NCBI RefSeq assembly: GCF_018143015.1
Contig: NC_054743.1
Coordinates: 33,009,934-33,073,933 of the forward strand
From: Lytechinus variegatus
Taxonomy: Eukaryota > Echinodermata > Echinoidea > Temnopleuroida > Toxopneustidae
Length of the DNA: 64,000 nucleotides
Direction: 5' to 3'
Shown: positions 45,501 through 54,540 of the stretch, one piece after another
How the letters are laid out: each line of letters opens with the position of its first letter
Position numbering within the stretch: position 1 is the stretch's first letter
Translations under genes and position numbers: made by a program
The notes under the pieces: generated by a model
Told to the model about the DNA's origin: nothing
Seen by the model: only the letters and a program-made list of their open reading frames with translations
Database searches by the model: none

Positions 45501-48500
45501 TGATTTTTTGGAAACATTGAATGAAATACATTTGGGAGGTTGTTATTGTTATAATTGTACATAAACTGACCGAGATTGAACAAATACAAGTCTTTAATTT
45601 TCAATATTTTATGTTCCAAAAATAATGGGTCAGTATGAGACAAATATGCTTTGTGACATATGACACGTAGAGATTTCTTTTGTAATAGGAGTAATTTGTC
45701 TAGGAGTGTTTGATGTGTGTTGCCCCACGCTAAAATTCCATAATTTAAATACGGTAATATAAGGGATGAATATAATGTAAGCAGGGACGATAATGGTAAA
45801 CAAAATTTAAGCTTGTTAATTATACCAATGTTGCGTGAAATAGTTTTACATATGTTATCTATGTGGAATTTCCATGAGAGCTTATTATCGACTGTTATTC
45901 CAAGAAACTTAATATGGGATACTTTTTCCAAGGGAGTTCCATCCAAAATAATATCAACAGGAAGTGTATTAATAGAGTTGCTAAACAACATATATTTTGT
46001 TTTTTGTAAATTTATTGACAATTTATTTGCTCTTATCCATTGGGTGACATTTTTTAGTTCAGAGTTGATTGTATTGGCAAGGTGAAGAGGATTTTTATGT
46101 GAAAAAATAAGTTAGATTCGTCTGCAAAGAGAATGAAAGAAAGAACATCTGATGATCTACAAAAATCATTAATATAGACTATAAACAAAATCGGGCCTAA
46201 AAGACTACCCTGTGGAACTCCACAATTATTTTTTTTCATTTGAGAGTTGCATCCGTTTAAAAAGACATATTGCTTCCTATTCAAGAGGTAGCTCCTGAAC
46301 CACTCCAAGGCCTTCCCACGCACTCCATAATGATGTAATTTGTTTAGTAAAATATCATGATTAATGGTGTCGAAGGCCTTGGAGAAGTCCAGGAACAAAC
46401 CAATTAAATGAGAAGATTTATCGATTGAATGTGCCGCTTTTTCAATGAAACTCAATAATGCATGTGTAGTGCTATGCTTTTCCCTAAATCCAAATTGGGA
46501 ATTTGAAAGTATATTATTTGATTTGAGAAAATTAATAGTTCTTTTATAAATAATCTTTTCTAGTATTTTCGACAATGTAGATAACAAAGAAATTGGGCGG
46601 TAATTATTAACATCTAATTTGTCACCCTTTTTAAACAAAGGAATGACTTTTGCTATTTTCATGCTCTCGGGAACAATGCCGTTAAGAAGTGACAGATTGA
46701 ATATATGAGTTAGGGGATCCGCAATTGACGATATTACCCCCTTAAGAAGAAAATTATTGATGTCATCATGTCCTGTACTTTTTTTAGAACTGAAATCAGA
46801 AACAATATTAATTATCTCCTGATTATAAGTTGGAGCGAGAAACATTGAACTAGAATTTGGTGGGCCTAAAAATTCAGAAAAGTGTTTTGCTGCGGGAGGA
46901 ATATTACTTGCAAGATTTTCCCCAATTGAAGAAAAGTGATTATTCAGGATATTACAAATTTGGAGAGAATCTTCAAAAATGACATCGCCAGATCTAATTT
47001 TTGTAATATTGGATTTATTATTTGATATATTCATTGCTTGTTTTAAAATTTTCCATGTATTTTGCATATCACGCTTGTAAAGTTGTAACTGATTAGTAAA
47101 ATATCTTTTCTTTTCTAAACGTATAATCTTTGTCAGTGTATTTTTATAACAAGTATATTTAAGTTTGGATTGCTCAGACCGTTTCATTTTGTATCTATAA
47201 TATAAGTTATTTTTTCTATTTATCGAACGCAAGAGCGATTTAGAAATCCATGGAAGCTTCGGTGATGTTTTGTAGTTAGATGGCTTATCTCTAAGTTTCG
47301 GAATATAAGTGTCAAAGTGTAGATTAAAAATATTCATAAAATTTTCAAAGGACAAGTTAACGTCATTACTATCAAAAACACAAGACCAATCAGCATCGTC
47401 AAAACTAGCACCCAGACGAGCTATATTTTCGTGTGTTATTCTTCGTTTTAGTGGACGGCTATTGTTATTGAATCTGTCTTTTAAAGAGAAATTAGTCGAA
47501 ACAGGGAAGTGATCTGTGATATCAGAGAGTAATATGAAGGAATCGGGTGGGGGAAGAACATTACAGAAAATATTATCAATAAGAGAAGCGGATTCATTGA
47601 CTATGCGTGTTGGTTTAGATATTAAAGGTAAGTAAGAACCGGATAGAAATATTTCCAAAAAATCTTGTGTAACATTATTTTGTTTTAATAAATCAATATT
47701 AAAATCGCCCATTATAAAGCAAGTCGTTTAGGTGAAGCCCCTTTCACAATTGGTAGTGCTACTGCTTACACCAATTACGATTCTGTGCAACATATATTGT
47801 GACCAAATGATCGCAAACAATCGCACAAGCAATTGTGAAAGCCCCTTCAGTTATTAAAACAGTTTTTATTCGCTCAAAGATGGAAGTGAGAAACGTTCCT
47901 TAATCTTTTTTATCATTAACCTGATAAAAGGTGTAGGTCAGGAGTGTTAAAAATTAATATTTCAATAGCACAAATATCATAATATCAAGGACATATGCTT
48001 AAATCATGGCAATATGGCAGTCATTGTTATTTTGATCTATTTGTAGTGGGGGGGGGGTCAAACAAACACAAACCGGAGCGAAATAGATATGCAGCAATTC
48101 TCCTTTACCATCTTTCTAATAAAACAGGTTCAAGGATTTTTGGCAATCATGTTAAGCTTCACTAATCTCCCCATCATCTTGTCGATCGCAGTGGATCGTC
48201 TGCTTATCCTTGTCTTTTCCCGCCATTTCCAACCAAGCCGAGTGCGTGTTCTCGTCATGATCGTCACGTCTTGGCTAGTTGGAACAACCGTCGCGTCCGT
48301 TGCGGCAAAACGAGGGAACGAATCGTACATCGGCTACCATCCGGGAACTCTCCATTGCTCGATCAAGTGGTGGGATGATGCGTCATTCCGCATCAACGCG
48401 ATTATAGTGAACTATGGATTTTTCGTACCATCCCTGCTTGGTTGCTATGTCGTCATCACTTACCGCTTATGGAAGGAAGAAAAACGACTAAGTCGTCATT

Positions 48501-51500
48501 GCCTGTCGAGGTCGAACGCAGCGTCCAAATGGACTGGACCATCTACTGTGACGGTGTCATCGGGTCCAACAGAGGGCGTTGCATCTAAACCAACAGAAGA
48601 TGGATTACGAAACGCTCGACAAGAAAGCAATGAGGTTAGAAATATGAAATTCATTACAATTTCGTCTTGCTAACATCCGGGTATATGACATGGCCCTGGG
48701 AAGCGGGGCTGCTGGGGCTGCGTCTATTATTTACCATAGGCAGCACCCCCTGGAAATCTGATAGGTATGTTAAATAACCAAATTATTTTTTGCTTGTCAA
48801 AATTTTCCTCGAATAAAAGAATCGTTCCCAGGACACGGGTCTATGGTCCTGCCACACGGTCTTCCTCTCAGCTCCCTGGAGCCTGTTGCATAAAACTTTT
48901 TACCTGAGAAAACTCCGGTAAAAACTGAAAACTAAGGTTAGTCTGATTTCTGCCATTGACTTTAACACATGGCAAAAACTCCGGTAAAAACAACCCGAGT
49001 TTTCTCAGGTAAAAAGTTTTATGCAACGTTCCCCTGGTCTTACTAACGGCCTACCCTTTGAGAAACAGTAGGCCGTTTGGCATAAACGCCTTTGTTCGGT
49101 TGATATTGTAAACGAGGATCTAGACGGGCGCTTGTATATAATGCATAGTGGGTATGTGCCGCGGAGGGGACCCCCATTTTTACACTCAAATTTCCGTTCC
49201 AAGGCATAGCATTTTTGTCTTATTGAGAAAAAGGACAAAGAAAGCCGCTCCAAGGCATACCATTTTCTTCTTATCGAGAAAAAAATAAGACCGAAATCCG
49301 CTCCAAAGCTTCGCATATTTTTCGTTACGCCGTTCTGGTCGCATTGATCTGCTGCGATTTTGGTGAAAAGCGGCCGCCGAGCGCTGTCCGACCATCGTCT
49401 CTGTGCGAGCGCACCCGGCAGAGGCCGCGCTAGCTGCATCATGCACACATGACCGTTCGCGCGTTTCCGTTTTACACCCTGGCGAAGGCATTTTCCGGAA
49501 AAGTAGCCAAAAAGCGACTAGTGAAGAGTCTACACACGTCGCTGGTTGCATGCAGCGTGCGACACAGGCGAGTCCACCACCGCATGCAATTTGCACAGTT
49601 ACTCAGAGCACAGAGTTCCTCGGCACTTCATGTACAGAGAGAGCGGCAGTCAGGAGTGAAATCCGAACATGCTTTTGCAGTCGCGTTGTTTATGAGTTTT
49701 TTTTTCTAAAAATAAATTATTAACTAAATGAATAGAATGACAGACAAAATCAAAATAAACAGATACTTATAATGGAAAGACAAATTGAAGTTTGATGGAT
49801 TGATACACTTAGAAGCTGCCGAAAGATAGATATAGAAGACTGATAAATAGATAGAGACAAGATAGACAGATAGATAGATAGATAGATAGATAGAAATAGA
49901 GAGAGAGAGGGAGAGAGGTGGATAGATAGATAGAAAGAGAGAGAAAGAGGGAGAGATGGATGGATAGAGAGATAAATAGAGAGAGGGGGCGAGACAGAGA
50001 GGTCAATATATAAAGGAGAGGGAGAGAGAGAAAATGATAGATAGAGATATTAAATAGATAATTAAAGAATGAGAAAGACAGAGAAGATTATTAACAAATT
50101 AACAGATAGATAGATACTCTAGTTAAAAAATAGATAAATAGATAGAGAGAAATAGAGAAAGACAGACAGATGGATGGATAGATAGAGAGAGAGAATTTGA
50201 GATAGATAGATGTTAGATAAAGAATGAGAGAGACAGAGAAGATTATTAGATAGATAGATACTGCAGTTACATAGATAGAGATAGAATTTGAGAGATAGAT
50301 ATATAGACAGATAGAGAGAAAGACAGACATCAGCAAATCGGCAAGGCAAATGATCAAGGCAAACATTCGTATTGAACCTGGAAAGTATAAGCTCAGCTGC
50401 ATTTGCAAGTACGGTATGTTCTGCGGATAACTTCGGTGCGGACTTTGGATCGCGCGCCCAGCTGATAATGTAAACAAACGTAGACGTAGACTCTTCACTA
50501 GTCGCTTTTTGGCTACTTTTCCGGAAAATGCCTTCGCCAGGGTGTAAAACGGAAACGCGCTGCCCGTTCCATAGCTATAGGGGTGCATATACGCACGTAC
50601 TCACTTGCTGGCGATCCGTTCCAAGGACCCCCGTTTTCACGAAATTGTAGTTCCAAAGCCCGTTCCGAGGACCCTCCTTTTTACAATAAGGCCGCTCCGG
50701 GGCCCCCGTTTTTTGTCTCGCCCGCGGCACACCCCTACCACTTTTTTTGGTCGAGTGCCCCCCCCCCGGGGACGAGCGCTTGTAAATCTAAACGACAGGT
50801 ATTGACAAAATCTGAATTTCGCCATCTGACAATGTCTAGCTTAAAGGTGTTGTCGAATGCATTCTATAGACGGCGATAAAACTATTCAAATAGTGAGTAA
50901 TTGGAACAAAAGGGATGCGAAGAAGGCGTTGAAGTAACCACTTACTTGAAAATCCGTTTTCCAAATGGGCATACATAATTATGCTTGGATGTGAAATTTT
51001 CTCTAAAATACGCTCATATTACCACATGAATTATCACTACTTGAAAATATTTGCCAAATTAGACAAAACTTGGTCAGATTTGGGTAAATATGGTAGAAGT
51101 TCTAATTCCCCATCCGAACACTGAAGTCTCATTTCTTTCTCGATGATGCATTGGATTACTGCCCGGGGGGGGGGGGCACTCGACCAAAAAAGTGGTGGGG
51201 GTGTGCCACGGGCGAGACAAAAAACGAGGGCCTTGGAGCGGGCTTATTGTAAAAAGGAGGGTCCTCGGAACGACAAATGTTTGTGAAAACGGGGGTCCTT
51301 GGAACGGATCGCCAGCGTACTAGCGCGTATGCATCCCTACGGAACGGTCATGCGTGCATGATGCAGCTACCGTGGCCTCCGCCGGGGAGCTCTGCGGCCG
51401 CTTTTCACCAAAATTGCAGCTCATTCAACGCGATCGGAGCGGCGTAACGAAAAATATGCGAAGCTTTGGAGCGGATTTCTCTCTTCTTTTTTTCTCGATA

Positions 51501-53818
51501 AGAAGAAAATGCTATGCCTTGGAGCGGCTTTCTTTGTTTTTTTTTCCCAACAAGGCAAAAATGCTATGCCTTGGAACGGAAATTTGAGTGTAAAAATGGG
51601 GGTCCCCTCCGCGGCACATACCCACTATGCATTATATACTGAGTGCCCCCCCCCCGGGATTACTGATTGGCCCGAGCAAGACTTTAGTGTAGTATTTTAC
51701 GGCGCCAAGTGATGTTCCATTAGGAACACTGTTCATCATGTTAACTTTGACACTTTGTTTTAAAAAAAAAAAAGAGAAAGGAATATGGTTGCGTGGACAG
51801 GAAATAGTAAAGAAGCCTTTGCAAGTAAAGTGAATTTTTTCTCTTCTCCTAGGACTGGATATTCAGACACCATGCCGCATCGAGCCAAGAGAGAGTTGTG
51901 GAGGTCATTGACCCCCATGTAAATCATCAAGTAATGAGCGAACCAGATAGCGACAATACTAGCGTGACAAATAACATGACGTCAGCAAGGAAGAATAGAC
52001 TGAAGATTGAGAAGCGTAAGCATAGGGCACACAAGAGAGTTGCAATATTGGGTGAGAAAGTAATTATTTTTTCTTGATTTAAATGGGGTAACCCGGGATG
52101 AAAATAATTAAATCTAAATAAATAGAGTAATTTGATTTCAACCAGCAAAAGTGCTGAAAATTTTACACAAATTTTAAAATAAATAAATAAATAACAAAGT
52201 TATTGAATGCTAAAGTTAAAGCATTATTTTGTATAAAACATTTATATGCCATGTCATCATGAATATTACAATAGGGTGATGATGCTATGTCCTCTCTTTC
52301 TCTGTTGTTTACATTACATGAATCATTCATATTTTCATACATGTGAATTGATTGATTGATTGTGATTTTTTACCTGATTGCTAAGAAAGCATGAATGCTT
52401 GTAAGCAAGCAACCAGAGGACCGACGGCTTAAGGTCCTCTCCGAAGGACCTGGTACTGAGGATGAATGCCTTACCAAAGGGCACTAGCGCACCAAGTGGG
52501 AATCGATCCCGGGTCACCGGAATAAACATCACCCTCTCTACCGACTGAGCTATTGCGCCATATCGAGTCATTAACTCACTTGTAAAAAAAAAATTGCGGC
52601 AATGATTGTCGTGCGCATTAAATCAGTTGTCAATCCATGTTTTTTTTTAGTTTTGGAAGACAAAATTTGAATAAACGTAATTTCACATGATAAATAACAA
52701 AAAGAGAAGTGGGGTTATGACACTATTAGTTTGCTGATTGCATACTCATGAAGACATGCATAGAACAGAACCACAGAAATAATGCAAAAATTTAGAATGT
52801 CGTAACTTTGCTATTCCTTGTCCGAAATTTGGTGACATTTGCAGTGTTTAGTTTGTCTGATTTTACTTTATTTATTTAAATCACATTATTTCGAGCCTGG
52901 AGTACTCCATGATTAAAAAACGAGACACAAAATAGACTATTATTCAAATAATAATACAACAGTTGACACATTGAAATTAGCAATAAATGAATAAATTCTT
53001 TCTCGCTAAAATGGTCTCATACATACTCGTATTATCCCGTGACAAGATTTATTCTTAACAGTACGCAATATTTGTAAATCTAGGATACCTTAAAGGGATG
53101 TCCGAGTGAGGATGGGTGTGTGTGTGTGTGTGTAAGAGAGATAGAGAGAGAGAGTGGGAGAAAGGGGAGAAATACAGATTAAAAGAAAAATATATGATAT
53201 CTTTGTATGGAGGCGAAAACCGAGAGAGAGAGAAGCGGAGGGGAGAGAAAAAGAGGGGGGGGGGGGTAAAGAAACAGACAATACGATTACACTTCCACAA
53301 ACGCACACATGCACCCTCCCGCATTCACCCTTACGCACGCAAGCACACACACACACCCTCACCCTCGCAAACACAAGGTAGAACAATAAAAGTAAGAATG
53401 GGAGAGGAAGGTTTAAAAATGATTTATATTCTATGAATTAAAATAATAATAATAATCCTAACATTTATAAGGCGCTTTATTCGGGTGTTAAGCTGACTAA
53501 AGTAAACAACAAATCCCCCCAAAAAGCATAAACTTTAAATAAAAAATATTTTCTTTCTTTGTTATATCGAAAGCCATTTTGTTGGTCATGGCGGTGGTGA
53601 TTTGCTGGACTCCATACCTCCTCTACCACTCAAGACTCATCGCTGCTCACGACAGCATTCGCCTTGGAGTGTTTACCATGTGGATGGGATATTGTAACTC
53701 CCTCATCGACCCTCTCATCTACGCCTTCGTGAACAGGAGCTTCAGGGCGGAGATGCAGCGAGCTTTCAGGAGTTTGTGGCGTACTGTGACGTCACTTGGA
53801 ACAAGACAGCCTTTGTAA
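42455..53818 (+). CDS. Class A GPCR, gene 2 (five exons, 429 aa)
   Basis: Assembled as 42455-42579, 43875-44088, 48128-48634, 51853-52051 and 53574-53818, with GT..AG at all junctions and phases 2, 0, 0, 1, identical to GPCR 1. Exon 2 has exactly the same length in both genes. The seven-helix receptor has N54 (1.50), D83 (2.50), C112 (3.25), DRL at 136-138, TM6 CWTPY at 359-363 and DPLIY at 394-398. Position 3.32 is Ala, so amine binding is excluded by the usual rule. The N-terminus (41 aa) is acidic, with no glycosylation site. Loop 3 is longer than in GPCR 1. The ligand is unknown. Tandem duplication with gene 1 is clear; introns grew separately by transposon insertion. Confidence 0.88.
42566..43228. 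repeat. Tandem duplications spanning the exon 1 donor
   Basis: The end of exon 1 with its donor and the following ~80 bp (42566-42650, ..CAGGTAAATACC..GATCCGGGGTGGATTTCAT) recur at 43011-43095. A second block, CTAGTCAAAGTCTTACC with a C-run (42905-43025), recurs at 43115-43225. The result is a decoy donor TCAGGTAAATA at 43026 inside intron 1. Confidence 0.75.
43609..43833. mobile_element. Small MITE, CTCTAAAAACAAATCAGTCAAA ends
   Basis: Left ACACTCTAAAAACAAATCAG mirrors right CTGATTTGTTTTAAGAGTAT, and internal CTAGTCAnnnTTGACTAG words repeat. A TA target is likely. It ends about 40 bp before exon 2 of GPCR 2. Confidence 0.7.
43875..44088 (+). CDS. GPCR 2 exon 2 (TM1-TM2)
   Basis: Acceptor TTTTTACACAG, donor ATG|GTAAGA. 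TM1 with FN, loop RIIPHN, TM2 with AIADLG, ending VCM. Aligns residue for residue with exon 2 of GPCR 1. Confidence 0.9.
44150..44420. mobile_element. MITE half-element
   Basis: Carries the arm type seen in the TTAA MITEs (GATCGAAAATGGACAAGAAC, AAAAGTTATGAATATTTGAA) next to a short hairpin TACGAAGGGAAATCTTCGTA. No opposite arm was found. Confidence 0.4.
44672..44715 (-). other. LINE 3' UTR stem-loop, second copy
   Basis: On the minus strand GAGGGGCCCAC pairs with GTGGGTCCCTC around a loop containing AAGC-ATT-GCTT. Compared with the copy at 32899 both stem strands have changed while pairing is kept. Confidence 0.7.
45293..46021 (-). pseudogene. LINE ORF2 C-terminal part
   Basis: 242 residues from just after the RT active site: INLQKTKYMLFS, the KFLGITVDNKLSW block, the thumb-like region and the tail YEGPKLWNSLHNDL..FKTKFK. 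It is one frame away from the upstream part. Confidence 0.85.
46054..47712 (-). pseudogene. LINE ORF2 endonuclease end and RT
   Basis: 552 residues: the last third of the endonuclease (GDFNID, SDITDHFPV), a basic linker, and RT blocks KVIPLFKKGDKL, NYRPISLLSTLS, FGFREKHST, FLDFSKAFDTINH, CGVPQGSLLGPILF. The active-site motif is FADE rather than FADD. Confidence 0.88.
47733..47867. mobile_element. 135-bp MITE at the LINE 5' end
   Basis: GAAGCCCCTTTCACAATTG at the left mirrors CAATTGTGAAAGCCCCTTC at the right, apart from the order of the G/C run. It lies exactly where LINE similarity stops. Confidence 0.65.
48128..48634 (+). CDS. GPCR 2 exon 3 (TM3-TM5)
   Basis: Acceptor AATAAAACAG, donor GAG|GTTAGA (weaker than usual). 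169 codons: TM3 with DRL, TM4 (TSWLVG), loop 2 with CSIKWW, TM5 (FFVPSLLGCYVVI) and a Ser/Thr-rich first part of loop 3. Confidence 0.88.
48885..49033. mobile_element. Short hairpin MITE
   Basis: GTTGCATAAAACTTTTTACC..GAGAAAACTCC is mirrored by GAGTTTTCTCAGGTAAAAAG..TTTTATGCAAC. CCCTGG occurs on both outer sides as a possible 6-bp duplication. It lies in GPCR 2 intron 3. Confidence 0.75.
49458..50563. mobile_element. Foldback element X inside element Y
   Basis: Left GCGCGTTTCCGTTTTACACC..GAAGGCATTTTCCGGAAAAG is mirrored at 50490-50563. The arms run to about 75 bp, including CGACTAGTGAAGAGTCTAC. CCGTT is repeated at both edges (49453-49457 and 50564-50568). Copy 2 of element Y has no such insertion. 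The interior is mostly a GATA/GAGA microsatellite. Confidence 0.75.
49825..50330. repeat. GATA / GAGA microsatellite
   Basis: Degenerate GATA, GAGA and AGAC repeats over 500 bp. The minus-strand ORFs here are Leu/Ser/Tyr/Ile repeats and are artefacts. Confidence 0.9.
50785..51152. other. GPCR 2 intron 3, plain part
   Basis: Non-coding sequence between the two copies of element Y. Nothing recognised. Confidence 0.5.
51162..51656. mobile_element. G/C-run element Y, copy 2 (uninterrupted)
   Basis: Begins CCCGGGG..GCACTCGACC and ends GAGTGCCCCCCCCCCGG, flanked by GGATTACTG on both sides (about 51153-51161 and 51657-51665; 7-9 bp depending on how the G-run is split). Internal phrases such as CCTTGGAGCGG and GGGGTCC recur. 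It is opposite in orientation to copy 1. The target size fits a Mutator-like or hAT-type element. Confidence 0.8.
51853..52051 (+). CDS. GPCR 2 exon 4 (intracellular loop 3)
   Basis: Acceptor CTTCTCCTAG, donor TTGG|GTGAGA. 66 codons plus one base: polar, then basic (RKNRLKIEKRKHRAHKR), entering TM6. Too short and masked by other frames to stand out alone; found by matching exon 4 of GPCR 1. Confidence 0.85.
52345..52571 (-). mobile_element. tRNA-derived SINE, minus strand
   Basis: The head GGCGCAATAGCTCAGTCGGT has a good A box, and GGATCGATTCC serves as the B box. The body TTCGGAGAGGACCTTAAG, CCGTCGGTCC resembles that of the 7SL-headed SINE at 40714. It lies in GPCR 2 intron 4. Confidence 0.8.
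52650..52870. mobile_element. MITE remnant
   Basis: Words AGTTTGCTGATTGC and CATGAAGACATGCATAGAA recur at 61310-61350, and the pattern CTTTGCTATTCCTTGTCCG is typical of the MITE arms in this window. No intact ends. Confidence 0.4.
53095..53390. repeat. Low-complexity TG/GA and CA tracts
   Basis: (TG)n into (GA)n at 53113-53157, purine-rich to 53270 with a G-run, then CA/ACCC-rich to 53377. The ORFs on both strands are compositional. Confidence 0.85.
53437..53500 (-). mobile_element. SINE 3' tail fragment
   Basis: ATAATAATAATAATCC..ATTTATAAGGCGCTTTATTC matches the tail end of the SINEs at 40072 and 60822. The head is missing. Confidence 0.55.
53574..53818 (+). CDS. GPCR 2 exon 5 (TM6-TM7, C-terminus)
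   Basis: Acceptor TTATATCGAAAG. ILLVMAVVICWTPYLLYH, TM7 GYCNSLIDPLIYAFVN, helix 8 RSFRAEMQRAFRSLWR. Stops with TAA after a short tail. Confidence 0.9.
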
Positions 53819-54229
53819 TTGTATACAGACATGATGCATATCCACGTCATAACCCCGTAGCGCCCTCCCTCAGAGGATATAAGAATACGCGCAAACGGAG
53901 TTGTCGGAGATGCGCCAGCTGCAGATCACTAAAACATGAAATGAAATGGCTTCAGGTTCTAAGATAGGGGCACGATGGTGTCAATGCATGAGGCATACAA
54001 AAATGCTTCTTCCTTTTTTTTAAACTTCATTCATTTATCATGTTGTAATTATAGCTCGCTTTCATTGAGATAAATGTTGAAAACTTATATAGATATATAT
54101 ATATGGATAGAACACATGCGTACGATTTTCGATTTCCAGCTGATCATGAGATCCGCTGGCAGGAATGTAGAAACTTTTCATGTCGATCTTTGTTATTTCT
54201 CTTTTCATTTGTAACTAATATTATTATTT
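53819..54229. other. Downstream of GPCR 2, likely 3' UTR
   Basis: No coding sequence. No clear AATAAA near the stop. Confidence 0.45.
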
Positions 54230-54540
54230 TATTAGAAATATGCATTCAACTGGATTTATGATGAAGATGTCCTCCTGTTGTACTTGTGTTGTTTTTTGTT
54301 TGTTTACACTATTTATATGAATATTCTAGCCCGGAGGCTGCACTCTACGAGCTTCGCTTTTTAGTAGTCTCCTCCATTTCCAACTTGCTTGCATTATTAT
54401 CTTGATTATGATACACTGTACATAGAAATTTTCTTTGTCTTATTGTTCATTTATATAGTGTATATATCATGATGTATGAAAAAAATATATTGTATAGGTT
54501 GGAAATGGAAATTAACGAAATGAAAGGAAATATGTTCAAG
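54230..54540 (+). mobile_element. LINE 3' UTR fragment
   Basis: Contains the GGAGGCTGC..GTAGTCTCC stem-loop with loop GAGC-TTC-GCTT and ends in a GAAATGGAAATTAACGAAATG tail. Only the 3' end survives. It belongs to the same superfamily as the two larger LINEs. Confidence 0.65.
54333..54372 (+). other. LINE 3' UTR stem-loop, third copy
   Basis: GGAGGCTGC pairs with GTAGTCTCC over nine positions, two of them G-T. The primary sequence differs at most stem positions from the copies at 32899 and 44672. Confidence 0.65.

Larger units (their letters stand above)
44453..47732 (-). mobile_element. CR1/Jockey-like LINE, antisense in GPCR 2 intron 2
   Basis: A 5'-truncated relative of the LINE at 27690-33168. 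On the minus strand it has the end of the endonuclease (from MGDFNID), a full RT, the C-terminal tail, a 3' UTR with the conserved hairpin and a final (AATTG)n-type repeat at 44453-44470. Two frames (46054-47712 and 45293-46021) are separated by a frameshift, and the RT catalytic FADD reads FADE. It is inactive. Confidence 0.88.
49137..50775. mobile_element. G/C-run element Y, copy 1, carrying an insertion
   Basis: Its outer parts (49137-49450 and 50570-50775) match, inverted, the two halves of copy 2 at 51162-51656. The middle is foreign (49458-50563). The left tip has lost the G-run present at the right (CCCCCCCCGGGG). GCGCTTGTA stands at both outer flanks (49128-49136 and 50776-50784). It lies in GPCR 2 intron 3. 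Confidence 0.75.

Noticed and set aside
49870..50330. CRISPR-like regular repeats
   Set aside because: The repetition is a degenerate tetranucleotide microsatellite without spacers, in a eukaryotic intron.
49809..50588. Minus-strand ORFs of repeating Leu-Ser-Ile-Tyr
   Set aside because: Direct translation of the GATA/GAGA microsatellite.
52500..52571. Possible tRNA gene on the minus strand
   Set aside because: A good A box and a near-consensus B box, but SINE body sequence follows directly and the acceptor stem is poor.
53055..53436. ORFs on both strands around dinucleotide repeats
   Set aside because: Low-complexity composition only.
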